From positions 4,278,001 to 4,342,000 of the forward strand of contig NC_134766.1 in NCBI RefSeq assembly GCF_050436995.1: DNA of 64,000 nt, in the 5' to 3' direction. How positions within the stretch are numbered: the stretch's first letter is position 1; each line of letters starts with the position of its first letter. Positions 12,101 to 22,640 of this stretch are shown here, piece after piece. Below the pieces are notes generated by a model. That model had not been told where the DNA came from, ran no database searches, and worked only from the letters and a program-made list of their open reading frames with translations. This DNA comes from Anticarsia gemmatalis (lineage: Eukaryota; Arthropoda; Insecta; Lepidoptera; Erebidae). Position numbers and translations under genes: made by a program.

Positions 12101-15100
12101 ATATTATGTTGATGATCTGCGTAATATATATGTTACTGTAAAAGCCCGAACAGTGGTAAAACCTAAGATTTACCAACTCTCAATGGTAAAAGTCCGAACA
12201 AGCCGGAGTTTAAAAACTGTAACATATACTGTATATTACAAAACTCCTTCTTCATAACTATGTAACCGTATAATTATATACCGTAACATAGTCATAAAGA
12301 AGGAGTTTTGGGCAAAGCGACATGGGTAAGTTAGGTTAGAAGGCTGAGGTGGGAAAGTTAACCTTTGTCGTTATTTTTTTTTTAATCCACCCAGCAGGAA
12401 TGCAATGCAATGTAGGAAAGCACCCCACGAAGCGGGGCTCCGGCGACATCTCGACATCATCAAGTGAATAGAGGTAAAAGTTCGAAATAAAAGAATTGTT
12501 CGGACTTTTACCATTGAGAGTTGGCAAATCTTAGGTTATACTGGAAAATCTTAGGATTTACCACAGTTCGGGCTTTTACAGTAACATATACATGTATTAA
12601 AGCATCACATGACTTCAATAGAACAGCAAATTAAAATTTACTATTTTTTGAAATCAATATTTTTGAAGTGAAAATTCTTTAGCGCCGTTTCGCACTTTTG
12701 CGAAACTTCGTAAGACCTGATTGAAAATTCGTAAGACCTGATTAAAAATTCTTAAGACCTGATTGAAAACTCGTAAGAGCTGATTGAAAACTCGTAAGAG
12801 CTGATTGAAAACTCGTAAGACCTGATTGAAAATTCGTAAGACCTGATTGAAAACTCGTAAGACCTGATTGAAAATTCGTAAGACCTGATTGAAAACTTTA
12901 TTAACAAAGCTTTTTAACACACTAAAAAGGCAATGCTTGTTGACTACGGGGATGGTGGAGACCAATAACCGAAAATAAGCTTTTTAACAGTCTTAAAAAA
13001 AGGATTTTGACTTCTCAATTCGACTGTATTTTTTGTTATTTCACACCATTCACCTGAAAAACGGTTTAGAAATGGTCTGTATTTGGTCAGTATTTTTGAA
13101 TTTTTGGTCAGTAAAATCAGTATTTTCGACCTCGGAACTTGTTTCGGCCCCTGCTATTGTACCGTGTACTCATTTGTGATTCTTGAAGTCAATGTCCCCA
13201 ACCTAATATAAACCTCTCAAACGTTTTTCTCTAATTATTTATTTTTTCCTAATCCATCTATCTTACCGTACAGATATAATATTAATTAGAGATATAATAA
13301 CCGGCTTTTTGTTGGCCAAAGTTCTCCCCCAAACTCCACTACCTTTGCCTTTGCCTTTGACTTGCCAACCAGCATTTTCTCGGCGTCGTCATCCTTCGGG
13401 TATTTATTATACATCTACTTTGGCTCACCTATTGAGTTGCATATGGACAACAAGTACAGATTAATAGCACAATCAATAAATATTATCTTTTCAAGGGCAA
13501 GCTGGATAAATGCACAACGCTCCGGCGACAAAATAGTCGCGGGCTTTCGTCTTCCATGTCTACAAACTCACAAGTGAGCATCACATCCAATAACGGAGAT
13601 TTTAATGATTCAGGTAATTACTGCTATTGTACTACTGCTGTATTACTGTTTGTACCTGGGATTTAACAACCATTTACTTGCTCATAATTGATGAATGATC
13701 CACTTATGTTCTTCTGCGTCAATTCCATTTCAAGTGACCTCAAGGCGTTTGTAATTACGAACTTTCGATTTAATGGTCGAAAGTGTCTTAATAGCTAGCT
13801 AAGAGAAGGAGCAGAAGAGAAAATAGCAAGCGAGATAATGTGAGAGTAGTATATTTAAGTCTCACAAAGCAAAAGTTTCGAAACGTTTGAATTACTTAAG
13901 GACTTATCTACTTAAATATCTTCATCTTTTCTTTCAGAGGAGTATCTATCGCTAGTGAAGTGCAGTGGAGAAGCGTTATGGCCGCAGCTGTGTGAGCGTC
14001 GCGCCGCGCTCACTGCAGCTCTTAACATCACTAATGTACCAGAGAAGACTACTGACACAAACAGGTTAAAATAAAATTTTGACTCGAAGCTTCACTTCGC
14101 AGAGTTATAATTATTATTAACAATAAACTCATTATTGACAAGAAATAGCTCATTATTGAAATTTAGTAGACGTATTGTGAAGTTTAAGATGCTACCCAGG
14201 ATTGTAACCAGCAAAACCCAAATAATATGGCTATGTCAAACATTTTAATTCAGACTTTTATAATATTGCTTAGGAAACCGATAAAATAAGCAGTCACTAA
14301 AAAAACTATGACCTAAAGGCTGCGAATCCAACATCACGTATAGTACTTCGATTATAATTACTTTTTATAAACTGACTTTCATTTGACCAATTAAGTCTCA
14401 ATTTTCTATCAAAACTATCAAATGTGCATTTATTCTGTTTCCAGGGTGTCTCCACAGTGGGTGTTGTCTAACACAGCGTCGCTTCACTGCTCGCTGGCCC
14501 TCGACGCGCTCAAGAACAGAGCTCACATCGAACATACGAGAGCCAAGCTTGCCAACGCACTCACACAACTTAATGTAATATTCTTATTATATTATACTGT
14601 TTTATAGTTTATTTCTACGATATTCTAGGCTTTTGGTAACAGATATTATTATTTTTGATCGCATTGTGTAATAAGTACTTTATATATACGGACTTAATCG
14701 GATTTGGGACAAGACTAGTGTCTATAGCAGCAACTACAATATTGCTTTTCATATTAACCTTGGAATACCTGAAGTTTCGTTTAGTGCGTGAAATGCATGT
14801 TTGCGTTAATTTTCGTATGCTACTGTATATTAAAGTGTAAAAGTTATGGTTATAAACCATGTTGAAGTTGTCATTTTAATCATTAGAAATTATTTTAAAT
14901 ATAAAACATGAAAGATACATAACATCGCTATGCATGTTAGTGCTTTTTTTACACTGCATGAAAATACAACCACTATATTGTTACTTCCAGGACTATCTAT
15001 CAGGCGAGTCCTGTGAGCTGCTCGTGGTCCGCAGCGAGCACGCTCGTGCTGACGCGCGGCTGCACTCGCTGCGGGCGCTGCTGGATGACGTCACGGGACA

Positions 15101-18008
15101 ACATGGCGCCTTCGCCACGAGCGCCGACGGGAACACCAACACTAACAGCGGGAAACAGATCAATGTTATTGATAAAGCTATTGTAAGTGTAATTTATCGG
15201 ATAAGTATCAGGTAGCTATCAGATGGAATTTTGAGAGGTCTTTTTATACATTTGCTGTCACGATAGTTGAAACTTGCCGATTTAAATGCCATATTTCGAA
15301 GTCCAATTTCTTAGCGAAAGTAGAGTAGGTAAAACTTGGAGTCAAGGTAACATAAAGCTGGCAAAGCTGGCCCAGCTGCAGTCAAAACTGGCCCAAAGGA
15401 AAAGTTACTAAATGTTAACTTTTGCTTAATAATTTACGTAAATGTGATGTTGTTCTTCGTTGCAATATCAAAATAATGGAATCAACTATACTGGTAAGTC
15501 ACCAGTATAGTTGATTCCATTATTTTTCGAAAACTCTAAACAACTGCATTTTCAGGAGAGCAAACGAGATGAACTGAGAAGAGTGATCACATCTCTGGCT
15601 CTAACCGAGAGAAAGATCCAGAACGTGCGAGAGTGTCTCATCACTGTGTTCAACAGCTTCCATACAGAAGGATACTCCGATACAGATAGATTTGGAGGTC
15701 AGTACATTATTGTTGAACAACTACAATATATAGAGCATAATATTTATAAAAGAAAGTCTTATTTGTATGAGAATAAGATTGATTATACTACAAATTACAT
15801 TACGCTCGTTTTGCTACATCCAAATTAGCTGTAAGAAGTTAATCACATGATGTTTTAGTAACATTTCTTAAGCTTTGAAACAGGCATTCATAATGATATC
15901 ACAAAATCACGCTCCCTTCCCGTAGGGGTAGACAGAAATCAGATGATTCTACTTAGTACGATCTTTACAAACTTCTCTTGCCTCATTCACATCCATTCAT
16001 CTCGTTATGTAGGACCGCCGGTCAAGAGTACTACACACCTAACCTTTTTCAAAAAACCTTACCTTTTAAAAGCGTAAAATATATTTCAATTCTTATGTTC
16101 CAGGTCAATTATCAATGCCACAAGAATCAATATCGACCCTCCGACGATTTTACGAAGAGAAGCGAGAGAAACGCAGAAACAAAATGGAGTTGAGCTTGGA
16201 TCTTGACACCTCAGATAACTGTTCTTATAATGATGGCATGGGTCTGTATTAATTAGTATTCATTAGTTCCCTCACACTACTACCAAAAATATTCTCGATC
16301 AGAAAATCACTCTCTGTATAGCTTAATATGGTGCCATGCTGATTGAAGTGCATATATCATGTATTGTTTTTTCAGATTTAAGTAATCCGAAATTCATAGA
16401 TGAATTAAAAGTATACCTGAAGAAATTCAGCTTAGAGAAGAACAGAAAACTGGTGCTAGAGAGGTAAGCTTTACATTTTCTACATTATTTCTATTTATTA
16501 TTTTATTCATTCACTAATTATGAACTGAATGCACGGTAGACTGCTTTATAAAAACATTAGCTGACCCGCGCAACTTCGCTTGCGTCACCTAAGAGAATGG
16601 GTCAAAATTTTCCCCGCTTTTGTAACATTTTTCGTTGCTACTTCGCTCCTAATGACCGTAGCGTAATGTTATATAGCCTATAGCCTTCCTCAATAAATGG
16701 GCTATCTAACACTCAAAGAATTTTTCAAATCGGACCAGTAGTTCCTGAGATTAGCGCGTTCAAACAAACAAACAAACTCTTCAGCTTTATTATATTAGTA
16801 TAGATTTAAATTTTCTTTAAAAGTGGTCCTTTTCATATAAAACTGACTAAAATCAGTTATTTGGAACATACACTCATATATGAACATTTTTATAGTGTAA
16901 CGCAGGTGTATAATACACCCCTGCTTACGCCTTTAGGCATAACAGGCGTGATATTATGTACCTATACTTATATAAATATTTTGAATACAACAAGTGTCTT
17001 ATTCATTGGTTTTAAAACCTTTAAAAAAGTTACACAGAACAACATACATACATACATAAAATCACGGGTAGACAGAGACCAGAGAACACCACTCGACACA
17101 CGCACACAAATTCAGAACAGAACCATCAGAATTAATAAAACACATTTATTTCAGTGGTGAAAAAATCTGGATATTTGAAACCTTACAATCTTCGATAGAG
17201 CGGCTCCACACGAGACTGCAAGACCACGAGTTGTCATGTCCTATCGTATGTCCGGCCGACAGTCTGTCCGCTAACTTACTGCGACTGGTCAATGTTGTAG
17301 AAACCAGGGAACAACTGACTGAACTACTGAAGGAGCTGGAAGGACGGCAAAGAAATGATCTGGTTATAGGTTAGTATGGCTTTTCATATGCTATAAGCCT
17401 GTAATTTTTTAACCTTCTGTTGTGTCCCACTGCTAAGCAAGGCTTCCCCACAATCAAAGTTTTCTTTCCATCTCTTTCCATCGTGGTCATACGAAAGTTA
17501 ATGATTATAATGCCGTATCTACCGACACTTATCCGAGAAGGATGAAATAGTTTGGGTGGGTTTTACGAAATAAATTTGTGTTAGGTAACTAATTTTTAAA
17601 ATTTTATATTCGAAAATATTCATATTTCTGTTGTTGCGTAAGTTTTGCAAGACTTTTTCTTATAGCAGAAGTTAGGTTTTAATAAAATCACATAAAAAAT
17701 ATTAATCACCTTAGATTTCATTATTTATTTGGCACCTATTGTAGATATTTTTATATAATTGTTAACATTTTACAGACATAACTTCACACGCAGAAGAAGA
17801 ACAGAACACCATAGACAAGATAAAGAAGAGACTGAATGAGAACTTGCAGAGTCTTCAGAAGACTATCAAGACCCTTGACATGGGACAGGAGAACCTCAAA
17901 CTATGGTCTGATAACTCCATGAGGAAATACATAGCTCCGAGCAGGACCATCGACGGCAGGAGTTATAAGGATTATGAATCTTATTATGTTGAAAACTTGA
18001 CGCTTTGA
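9199..18008 (+). CDS. HAUS5: HAUS augmin-like complex subunit 5 (dgt5 in fly), 646 residues
   Basis: Augmin recruits gamma-tubulin to existing spindle microtubules so new ones branch off; HAUS5 sits in its large coiled-coil arm. Thirteen exons (9199-9308, 9617-9755, 10187-10331, 11017-11180, 13496-13613, 13938-14064, 14445-14574, 14991-15182, 15556-15697, 16104-16241, 16376-16463, 17155-17369, 17776-18008) total 1941 nt, with every split codon closing. Length fits the family (human about 630). The N-terminal family signature is visible: FAEWLLSMGCP, then MCRGQYYMVWRSLMEHV (residues ~38-54) and IRLKRLQVFNDD. The rest is mostly coiled coil (e.g. LWKQQTELREKLQDTEARV). Two donors are weaker (gttaaa after exon 6, gtctgt after exon 10). 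Intron 4 is swollen by nested transposable elements, and exon 4 is tightly flanked by repeats. An AATAAA lies 29 nt after the stop. Confidence 0.88.
10752..10999 (-). mobile_element. Helitron-like non-autonomous element, copy 1 (HAUS5 intron 3)
   Basis: Diverged copy of the family whose minus-strand reading starts TCTATACTAATATTATAAAG and ends GGTCAGCTAG, with a CGCAA/TTGCG hairpin about 12 nt before the terminal CTAG and insertion between A and T. These are Helitron-type ends. It stops 17 bp before HAUS5 exon 4. Confidence 0.7.
11227..11810. mobile_element. Long-arm foldback element, TACAGGGTGTCCC ends, TA target
   Basis: The 584-bp element has nearly perfect inverted arms of about 135 bp (11227-~11361 and ~11676-11810) starting TACAGGGTGTCCC, with a ~315-bp AT-rich centre. 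It interrupts repeat R; removing the element and one TA restores the sequence seen in R copy 2. This resembles Tc1/mariner-type TA insertion. No transposase frame. Confidence 0.8.
12127..12590. mobile_element. Foldback element C nested in the CAGGGGCC element
   Basis: Inverted arms begin TATATGTTACTGTAAAAGCC and extend about 75 bp with some mismatches and a small indel (left arm ~12127-12200, right arm ~12505-12590). Its centre contains a second palindrome at 12239-12310 (28-bp arms starting CAAAACTCCTTCTT, about 25 of 28 matching, spacer 16 nt). Confidence 0.7.
12709..12898 (+). repeat. 21-bp minisatellite, nine copies
   Basis: Unit cgtaagacctgattgaaaat plus one base, nine tandem copies with c/g and a/c variants. 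Because 21 is a multiple of 3, the minus strand shows an open frame of FNQVLR heptads; this is a by-product of the repeat, not a gene. Confidence 0.9.
15470..15526. repeat. Perfect 25-bp palindrome in HAUS5 intron 8
   Basis: Arms 15470-15494 and 15502-15526 are exact reverse complements (left arm begins AAAATAATGGAATCAAC); the spacer is the 7 nt taagtca. The junction of left arm and spacer reads ctggtaagtc, which resembles a 5' splice site, 29 nt before exon 9. Confidence 0.9.
15899..16070 (+). repeat. Interspersed repeat P, copy 1
   Basis: Contains cccgtaggggtagacagaaa, tacgatctttacaaacttct and ggaccgccggtcaagagtac. The same word order recurs at 59789-59965, with a short piece at 17042-17102. 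Family not identified; in HAUS5 intron 9. Confidence 0.6.
16558..16804 (-). mobile_element. Helitron-like element, copy 2 (HAUS5 intron 11)
   Basis: Same family as 10752-10999: ctgacccgcgcaacttcgct at the left, (caaa)n and cttcagctttattatattag at the right. Well preserved, with TTAG in place of CTAG. Confidence 0.75.
17042..17102 (+). repeat. Fragment of interspersed repeat P
   Basis: A short piece (acatacatacataaaatcac, then gggtagacagagaccagaga) matching the start of the copies at 15899 and 59789. It lies in HAUS5 intron 11. Confidence 0.5.
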
Positions 18009-18036
18009 AGTTTTCTTGTATTTATTATATGTATTC

Positions 18037-18042
18037 AATAAA
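18037..18042 (+). terminator. HAUS5: Poly(A) signal of HAUS5
   Basis: AATAAA 29 nt after the HAUS5 stop codon, implying a very short 3'UTR. Confidence 0.7.
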
Positions 18043-18680
18043 TATTATAATGAAGTCCATTAGCGTTTAATTATCCCGCGATTCGCTAGTTAAATATTAT
18101 GGCTGTTGGTATAGAAAGAAGCACAGAATCCAATAAAAGTATTTACTTGAATTAAATAAACATGACAGTTAATAAAATTTTAAAACAAAAACTCGCGAAA
18201 GCCCCACATATTTATCTTTCTTTTCGAGACTATTGTAAACTAGCCTGCAACTTTATCCACGCGAAAATGTTTTCCGGTGTAAAAGGTATCCTATATGTTA
18301 ATCCAATTTATCTATCTATGTACCAAATTGATTCTAAATCTCTTTAGTAATTTTGTCGTGAATAACAAACATCCACCCAACTTTCCAGTCTATATTAGAT
18401 TAGTACATAGCACAAAAATGATGATGCTTGAACTATTCAATAATGAAGTGATTTAATTCGAAGAAGTGAAAACTCAGCTTCACCACGCAACGAATGTTAT
18501 TCCCGTTCATTGACCACAGGCGTACCTACTTATTGTGGTTTCAAAAAGTCGATCATTAATAATAAAAACAAGCGCAAAATAAGTTTCTGCATATGAGTAA
18601 ATACCTAAAGATATTAAGTAAATATTTCTACAAAAAAGTGCCTCAAACCTTTCAAGCAGATCATATTGTTCTATAGACAG
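18043..18680. other. Intergenic, no gene seen
   Basis: AT-rich sequence downstream of HAUS5. A 61-codon open frame (18162-18347) has no supporting signal. Nothing else recognisable. Confidence 0.4.
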
Positions 18681-18850
18681 AGTCCATGTATAACATCGTC
18701 GTGGCTTTGCCTTTCTTCCAAACTATGTTGGAGTCGGCTCCCTGTCTCACCGGATGCACCTGAATACCAGAGTGTTACATGGAGCGACTGCCTATATGAC
18801 CTCCACAACAGTTACCTGGGTTATAACACGATACCCTTCGGTAAGACTTT
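18681..18850 (+). repeat. Short interspersed repeat Q (SINE-like)
   Basis: Carries ggctttgcctttcttccaaa, ctatgttggagtcggct and tacatggagcgactgcctat, a combination I associate with dispersed repeats in moth genomes. A reverse fragment with the same ctatgttggagtcggc core is at 20675-20716. The open frame through it is incidental. Confidence 0.5.
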
Positions 18851-19292
18851 CAAGCTTCTGACTACTGTTAACGTCTGTCAAAGATCTTCGAAATTGAAAA
18901 AGATCACAAAATACTTAAATATGTGAAGTCTAAGCACAAAAAGCATCACTTTTCGTACTCTCAATCCGTCGAAACCATGACCACAGAAAAGGGCACCCTC
19001 AATTAACAACCCTAACCTGACTGGAGCCGCAGGGTATTGACTCGACTAGGGACTTAAACCTAGGGTACAAACTTTTTTCTATGTAAACCCGAAATAACAC
19101 TATCAGTAGTCGGCTGTGGAACTTTATAATAATATAGCGTACCTATGGTTAGTGGTCAACCTAGTTTCAAAGTTGTTTAAATTGCCCGAAAGACCTTTGA
19201 CATGGCTTAACGACTGTTACCTTAAATGATAACAACCGGCACCGACTTTTTACGTGGCCTCTGAAACACGGGTCTGTTAGTTTCGATACCAG
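18851..19292. other. Intergenic, no gene seen
   Basis: Mixed-composition DNA between repeats, ending in the GATACCAG target copy (19285-19292) of the MITE that follows. No coding frame. Confidence 0.4.
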
Positions 19293-19516
19293 CAGTGGCG
19301 TAGCGTGCATTGACGGGAACCCGTATAAAAAATTGATTGGGGGCCCTTACATTGTTTGGGGGTAAAGATTTTTCACAAAAGAAAATTATATGAAATAATA
19401 ATAAAAAATATAATAATTATTATTATTTCATTTTCCTTACACACTTTGGGGGCCCCCGTGGCCCGGGGGCCCCGTATAATTGATACGGCAGATACGGCGG
19501 TAAAGCTACGCCCCTG
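19293..19516. mobile_element. hAT-type MITE with exact 8-bp target duplication
   Basis: 224-bp element with ends CAGTGGCGTAGC and GCTACGCCCCTG, flanked on both sides by GATACCAG (19285-19292 and 19517-19524). Ends and 8-bp duplication fit the hAT superfamily. Its centre is an AT-rich palindromic run, then a G-run and a C-rich run. Non-coding, and the exact duplication suggests a fairly recent insertion. Confidence 0.88.
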
Positions 19517-19811
19517 GATACCAGTAAGTATTATAATTAATCTTAGATATCATTATGCGGTTACCCAAATACTTACATAATATAAGACGTAAGATAGGTT
19601 CACTGTTCAATTTATAGTCCAGGATCACGCCTTAGAAATATTGTTTAATCATTTTAGACGATATTTATATTCCGGTTTCAATACTAGTTGGGACAATCCT
19701 TCGGTAGACTAACGCAGTATGATATGAAGCCACCCGCGATGCAAACTATACTTCGTAGGTACGCGGGAGATGTTCTAAAATAAACGAAGACCTCACCCTG
19801 TGGTGCATTTA

Positions 19812-19875
19812 CTGTACCTCGGTCTGCACTGCAACGCGGAAGCTCGTAGGTTTAATGCCCACACGGAACAAGACA
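19812..19875 (+). repeat. tRNA-derived SINE head fragment
   Basis: cactgcaacgcggaagctcg followed by a degenerate B box (taggtttaatgccc) and cacacggaacaa matches the heads of the SINEs at 20046 and 58073. Truncated. Confidence 0.5.
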
Positions 19876-20045
19876 ACTATTTGTGTCATTAACATGTAAC
19901 AATTATAAATGATGCGCACGAAAGATTCTGTTTCATTAAAACACGACAAAAAGCACGTTTCTTGTACAAAAGTAATTAGGTATGTGTTTTTTGTACAGTA
20001 GCAACAAAAATACATCATTAGTGAAAATTCACACGGGCAAAAGAT

Positions 20046-20250
20046 GGCAGTGGCTAAGATGGTAACGCCCACTACCAGTCAGTGCGTCGAGAGGTCATGG
20101 GTTCGATACCCACACGGAGCAAGTATTTGTGCAATCGACAAATAGTTGTTTCGAGTCTGGTTGTACTTTGTGCCTGTTGTTTGGATGTTGGTAGTCCCCG
20201 CTACACAAGAGCAATTCTTAGTTCGGGTGTTGTCTTTAAAAAAAGAAAAA
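20046..20250 (+). mobile_element. tRNA-derived SINE, copy 1
   Basis: Pol III A-box-like tggctaagatggt and B box gggttcgataccc, then the family body (ctggttgtactttgtgcctg, gtccccgctacacaagagca, attcttagttcgggtgttgt) and an A-rich tail. Same family as 44428 and 58073. Confidence 0.75.
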
Positions 20251-20744
20251 GTAATACCTGTTCTGCTTATACCATTTGGTTACGGGACCCCTTAAAAATC
20301 TTCGTCGTAACCTATCTACACTGCACGGAAGGCTTTCAACTGCAAGCGGGATAGGTGAACGTGTCAAGGGCAGACAATGCGCCTTACCGAGTGTTTGTTA
20401 TTGTGACCGCAACCGCAACCAGATCCCTACCTGCTCAGAATATAATTAACAGGTTTCTGCACCTGGCCGTCTTTGTTAATGTTTACCTTTGAGTTGACAG
20501 GTATCTTGTGCCGCGAGTACAATAGGTACCTGCAAGTTTTCTAATGCTTTTCTCCTGTACCTGTACATATTAATTAAAAGCAAATAAATAATTCAGTCCG
20601 TATACCAGTATGCAATAATACTTAACCCAGTTTTTGTTTAGTTAAATTAGATTAGTTGATTTAATTTGATTTTAGAGATTGGAAGCCGACTCCAACATAG
20701 TTTGGAAAAAAGGCCAATCAGATATATAGATTAGTTGATTAAGT
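20251..20744. other. Intergenic; contains a reverse fragment of repeat Q
   Basis: No gene. At 20675-20716 the words gccgactccaacatagtttg give the reverse complement of the core of repeat Q (18681-18850). Confidence 0.45.
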
Positions 20745-22640
20745 TCAGTTCAATTTTAAGTTCAATTTATTCAAATAAATTAATACATAAAGTTTAATAT
20801 AAGTCGTATAGTTAGAATATTAGGTAGGTACATAATAAAAACATAGGGAGCCTGTATTAGGATAAATAAATCCTGTATCACAGGCTCTTAGATACGGCGA
20901 GCGTTATTGATAAAAAACAAAAATTTACTTATACAATATTTAGATATTAAATAATAATAGTTAAAATTTCTGGCAAAGTAAAGTTTAGATAGCACTACAA
21001 AACTGTATCATACTCCAGACCAACAAGACATTATTCCCCAGCTCCCGTGCTAGGTTTGTACCTGTGTTACGGTGAGACAGAGAACAAGGCCGTCAGAGTC
21101 TTTGATAACACAATTATTGCAGTACTATGTTAATATAAAGATTATAATGGACCTATACACTATCATTATATAAAAATGACAAAATATGCTAATATGTAAC
21201 TTAAGTAACGAAACATGTATATTGAAACAAAAATAAAAATCTAGGTCAAGCATTTAATGACGCAGTTCAGAAATTTGCTAACTAAGGAATCGAGTGTGAG
21301 TGGGTCAGTAGTGTTTGATGGAATGTTTACATTGGTGAAAAATGAAGAAATATAATAATGAAGTACAAAGTTCACACACATAATTATTACGAAAAATAAC
21401 TTAATTAAACGCCTATGCACCCTCATAATCAACAGAGTTGATGTATCTCTGTTCAGCAGCTTTTCTAGCGGGACACTCTGCTATTCCTGTTTGGTGTTTA
21501 TTGGGCTTATTGTAACGTGTGCAAGTAGCGCATTTAGGCTCCATGGTATGCTTCAATATACAAGCGTCTATTTTATGTCCCGTAGCCGCACAGTGTCCAC
21601 AAATGGTGTGACTTTCACGGCAAGATTTTGCCGCATGCCCGTACTGCTGGCACTTGTAGCATCTAGTTACAAGTGTGAAGTCCCTAACAGGACAAGAGGT
21701 CCAGTTTATGAATATACGAGTCTGAGTGATGAGAGCCTTGCGAATATTAGCAGGGACTTCAATTATATAATTACAGTTCGGGGCATCTTTCCTGCCGGAT
21801 TTGTGGCTTAACTTGCATGTGGTCAAAAAGGTTTCTAGTGTCAAAGATGGAATTTTCTCGGCTATGTTTTGTTCGAATATGCAGGCAAAAACCTCTTTTT
21901 CGGGCATTGCGGAGGGAACCCCAACGATCACAATCCGAGGTTTGCGCTTTTGGGGTTCATCGGCTGTGAGTCCAAACGTAGATTGTTGTACGGCTTGTTT
22001 CAACTTTTCGGCATCATTTTTTGTCTCCGTGCTAATTATAACGCCTCCGTTTTTCGTTTTCTGCAGTCCGCGCACCTTCAACTTCATTTGTTCCGGACAA
22101 ATTATTTTTTGTACAAGGTTTTTCGTCTCGTCGCTAGATTTCTGTTTATCCTTCGGGTATACGGCGACAGAGCTGAGGTTAGCGGGTCGAACAAAACTAT
22201 TAGCTCCCTTTTTGACCATATCGGCAAACGAAACATTTCCAACGGTCGATGACTCCTGGACCGTCTGCTTGAGTGCAATAATATGTTCTGTCAGGTCGCA
22301 CTTTTCTTTCAGAGCTTCATTTTTACTTGATAAGTCCAGGGCTTGCTGCTTCAGCGACTGATACAGAACCGCCATTTCAGACGTTCCTTTCCCAACTTTG
22401 CGACATAAGTTTGAGATTTTTAGCTTTTGATCCGAGTTTAGTTTACCCTCGGTGGATATGGAGCACACTTCATTCAAATATGTCTCAATGGTCGTCATCC
22501 ATCTCTGCAACTCTGCTGTAGACACCACTTCAAGAGACACGGAAGTGGAGTGTTGAGGCGACCTACTCGGGGTGCAGGGGCTGTTCTCCATTTTATTATT
22601 TCTATCTATTATACACGTACCCGTAACTTATAAACTCATT
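20745..22640 (-). mobile_element. LINE-type element with ORF1 only
   Basis: The element reads on the minus strand: a short 5' region, an intact ORF1 (22591-21413), then about 660 bp of AT-rich 3' sequence ending near aataaattgaacttaaaatt. No endonuclease or reverse-transcriptase frame follows ORF1 on either strand. Boundaries are approximate; no target duplication was identified. Confidence 0.6.
21413..22591 (-). CDS. LINE ORF1 / Gag-like zinc-knuckle protein, 392 residues, intact
   Basis: ORF1 proteins of Jockey/R1-type LINEs bind their RNA and form the retrotransposition particle. Starting at M-ENSPCTPSR, the protein has a coiled coil (residues ~50-110), a central region with PRIVIVGVPSAMPEKEV that resembles the RRM-like part of these proteins (~220-310), then cysteine clusters: CYKCQQYGHAAKSC, CGHCAATGHKIDAC and CATCTRYNKPNKHQTGIAEC. 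The first two are CCHC zinc knuckles; the third is variant. No frameshift or internal stop. Open frames on the opposite strand are shadows. Alternative: a host-adopted Gag-like gene, which sequence alone cannot exclude. Confidence 0.85.
   Translation of the reverse strand: MENSPCTPSRSPQHSTSVSLEVVSTAELQRWMTTIETYLNEVCSISTEGKLNSDQKLKISNLCRKVGKGTSEMAVLYQSLKQQALDLSSKNEALKEKCDLTEHIIALKQTVQESSTVGNVSFADMVKKGANSFVRPANLSSVAVYPKDKQKSSDETKNLVQKIICPEQMKLKVRGLQKTKNGGVIISTETKNDAEKLKQAVQQSTFGLTADEPQKRKPRIVIVGVPSAMPEKEVFACIFEQNIAEKIPSLTLETFLTTCKLSHKSGRKDAPNCNYIIEVPANIRKALITQTRIFINWTSCPVRDFTLVTRCYKCQQYGHAAKSCRESHTICGHCAATGHKIDACILKHTMEPKCATCTRYNKPNKHQTGIAECPARKAAEQRYINSVDYEGA

Larger units (their letters stand above)
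11895..13153. mobile_element. DNA transposon derivative with CAGGGGCCGAAAC ends and 6-bp target duplication
   Basis: Terminal inverted repeats CAGGGGCCGAAAC and GTTTCGGCCCCTG, flanked by CTATTG on both sides (11889-11894 and 13154-13159). R copy 2 shows the equivalent unfilled site. Subterminal copies of gtcagtaaaagtcagtattt lie at both ends (11910-11998, 13075-13130). Non-coding; it contains foldback C, hairpin D and a 21-bp minisatellite. Superfamily uncertain (hAT-like ends, but a 6-bp duplication). Confidence 0.75.
11187..13230 (+). repeat. Interspersed repeat R, copy 1, split by two nested insertions
   Basis: The parts 11187-11226, 11811-11894 and 13154-~13185 together match, in order, the uninterrupted reverse-strand copy at ~33845-34040 (shared words tcttttcgcatta, tgaacttgtaataaaatc, gggtacctcac, accgtgtactcatttgtg). 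Homology weakens after ~13185. The family of R was not identified. It lies in HAUS5 intron 4, starting about 6 nt past the exon 4 donor. Confidence 0.7.

Noticed and set aside
12654..12965. 103-codon minus-strand frame with FNQVLR heptads
   Set aside because: By-product of the 21-bp tandem repeat inside a transposon derivative.
21491..22521. Plus-strand open frames of 186, 127 and 106 codons
   Set aside because: Antisense shadows of the zinc-knuckle ORF1, whose knuckles and coiled coil are unambiguous on the minus strand.
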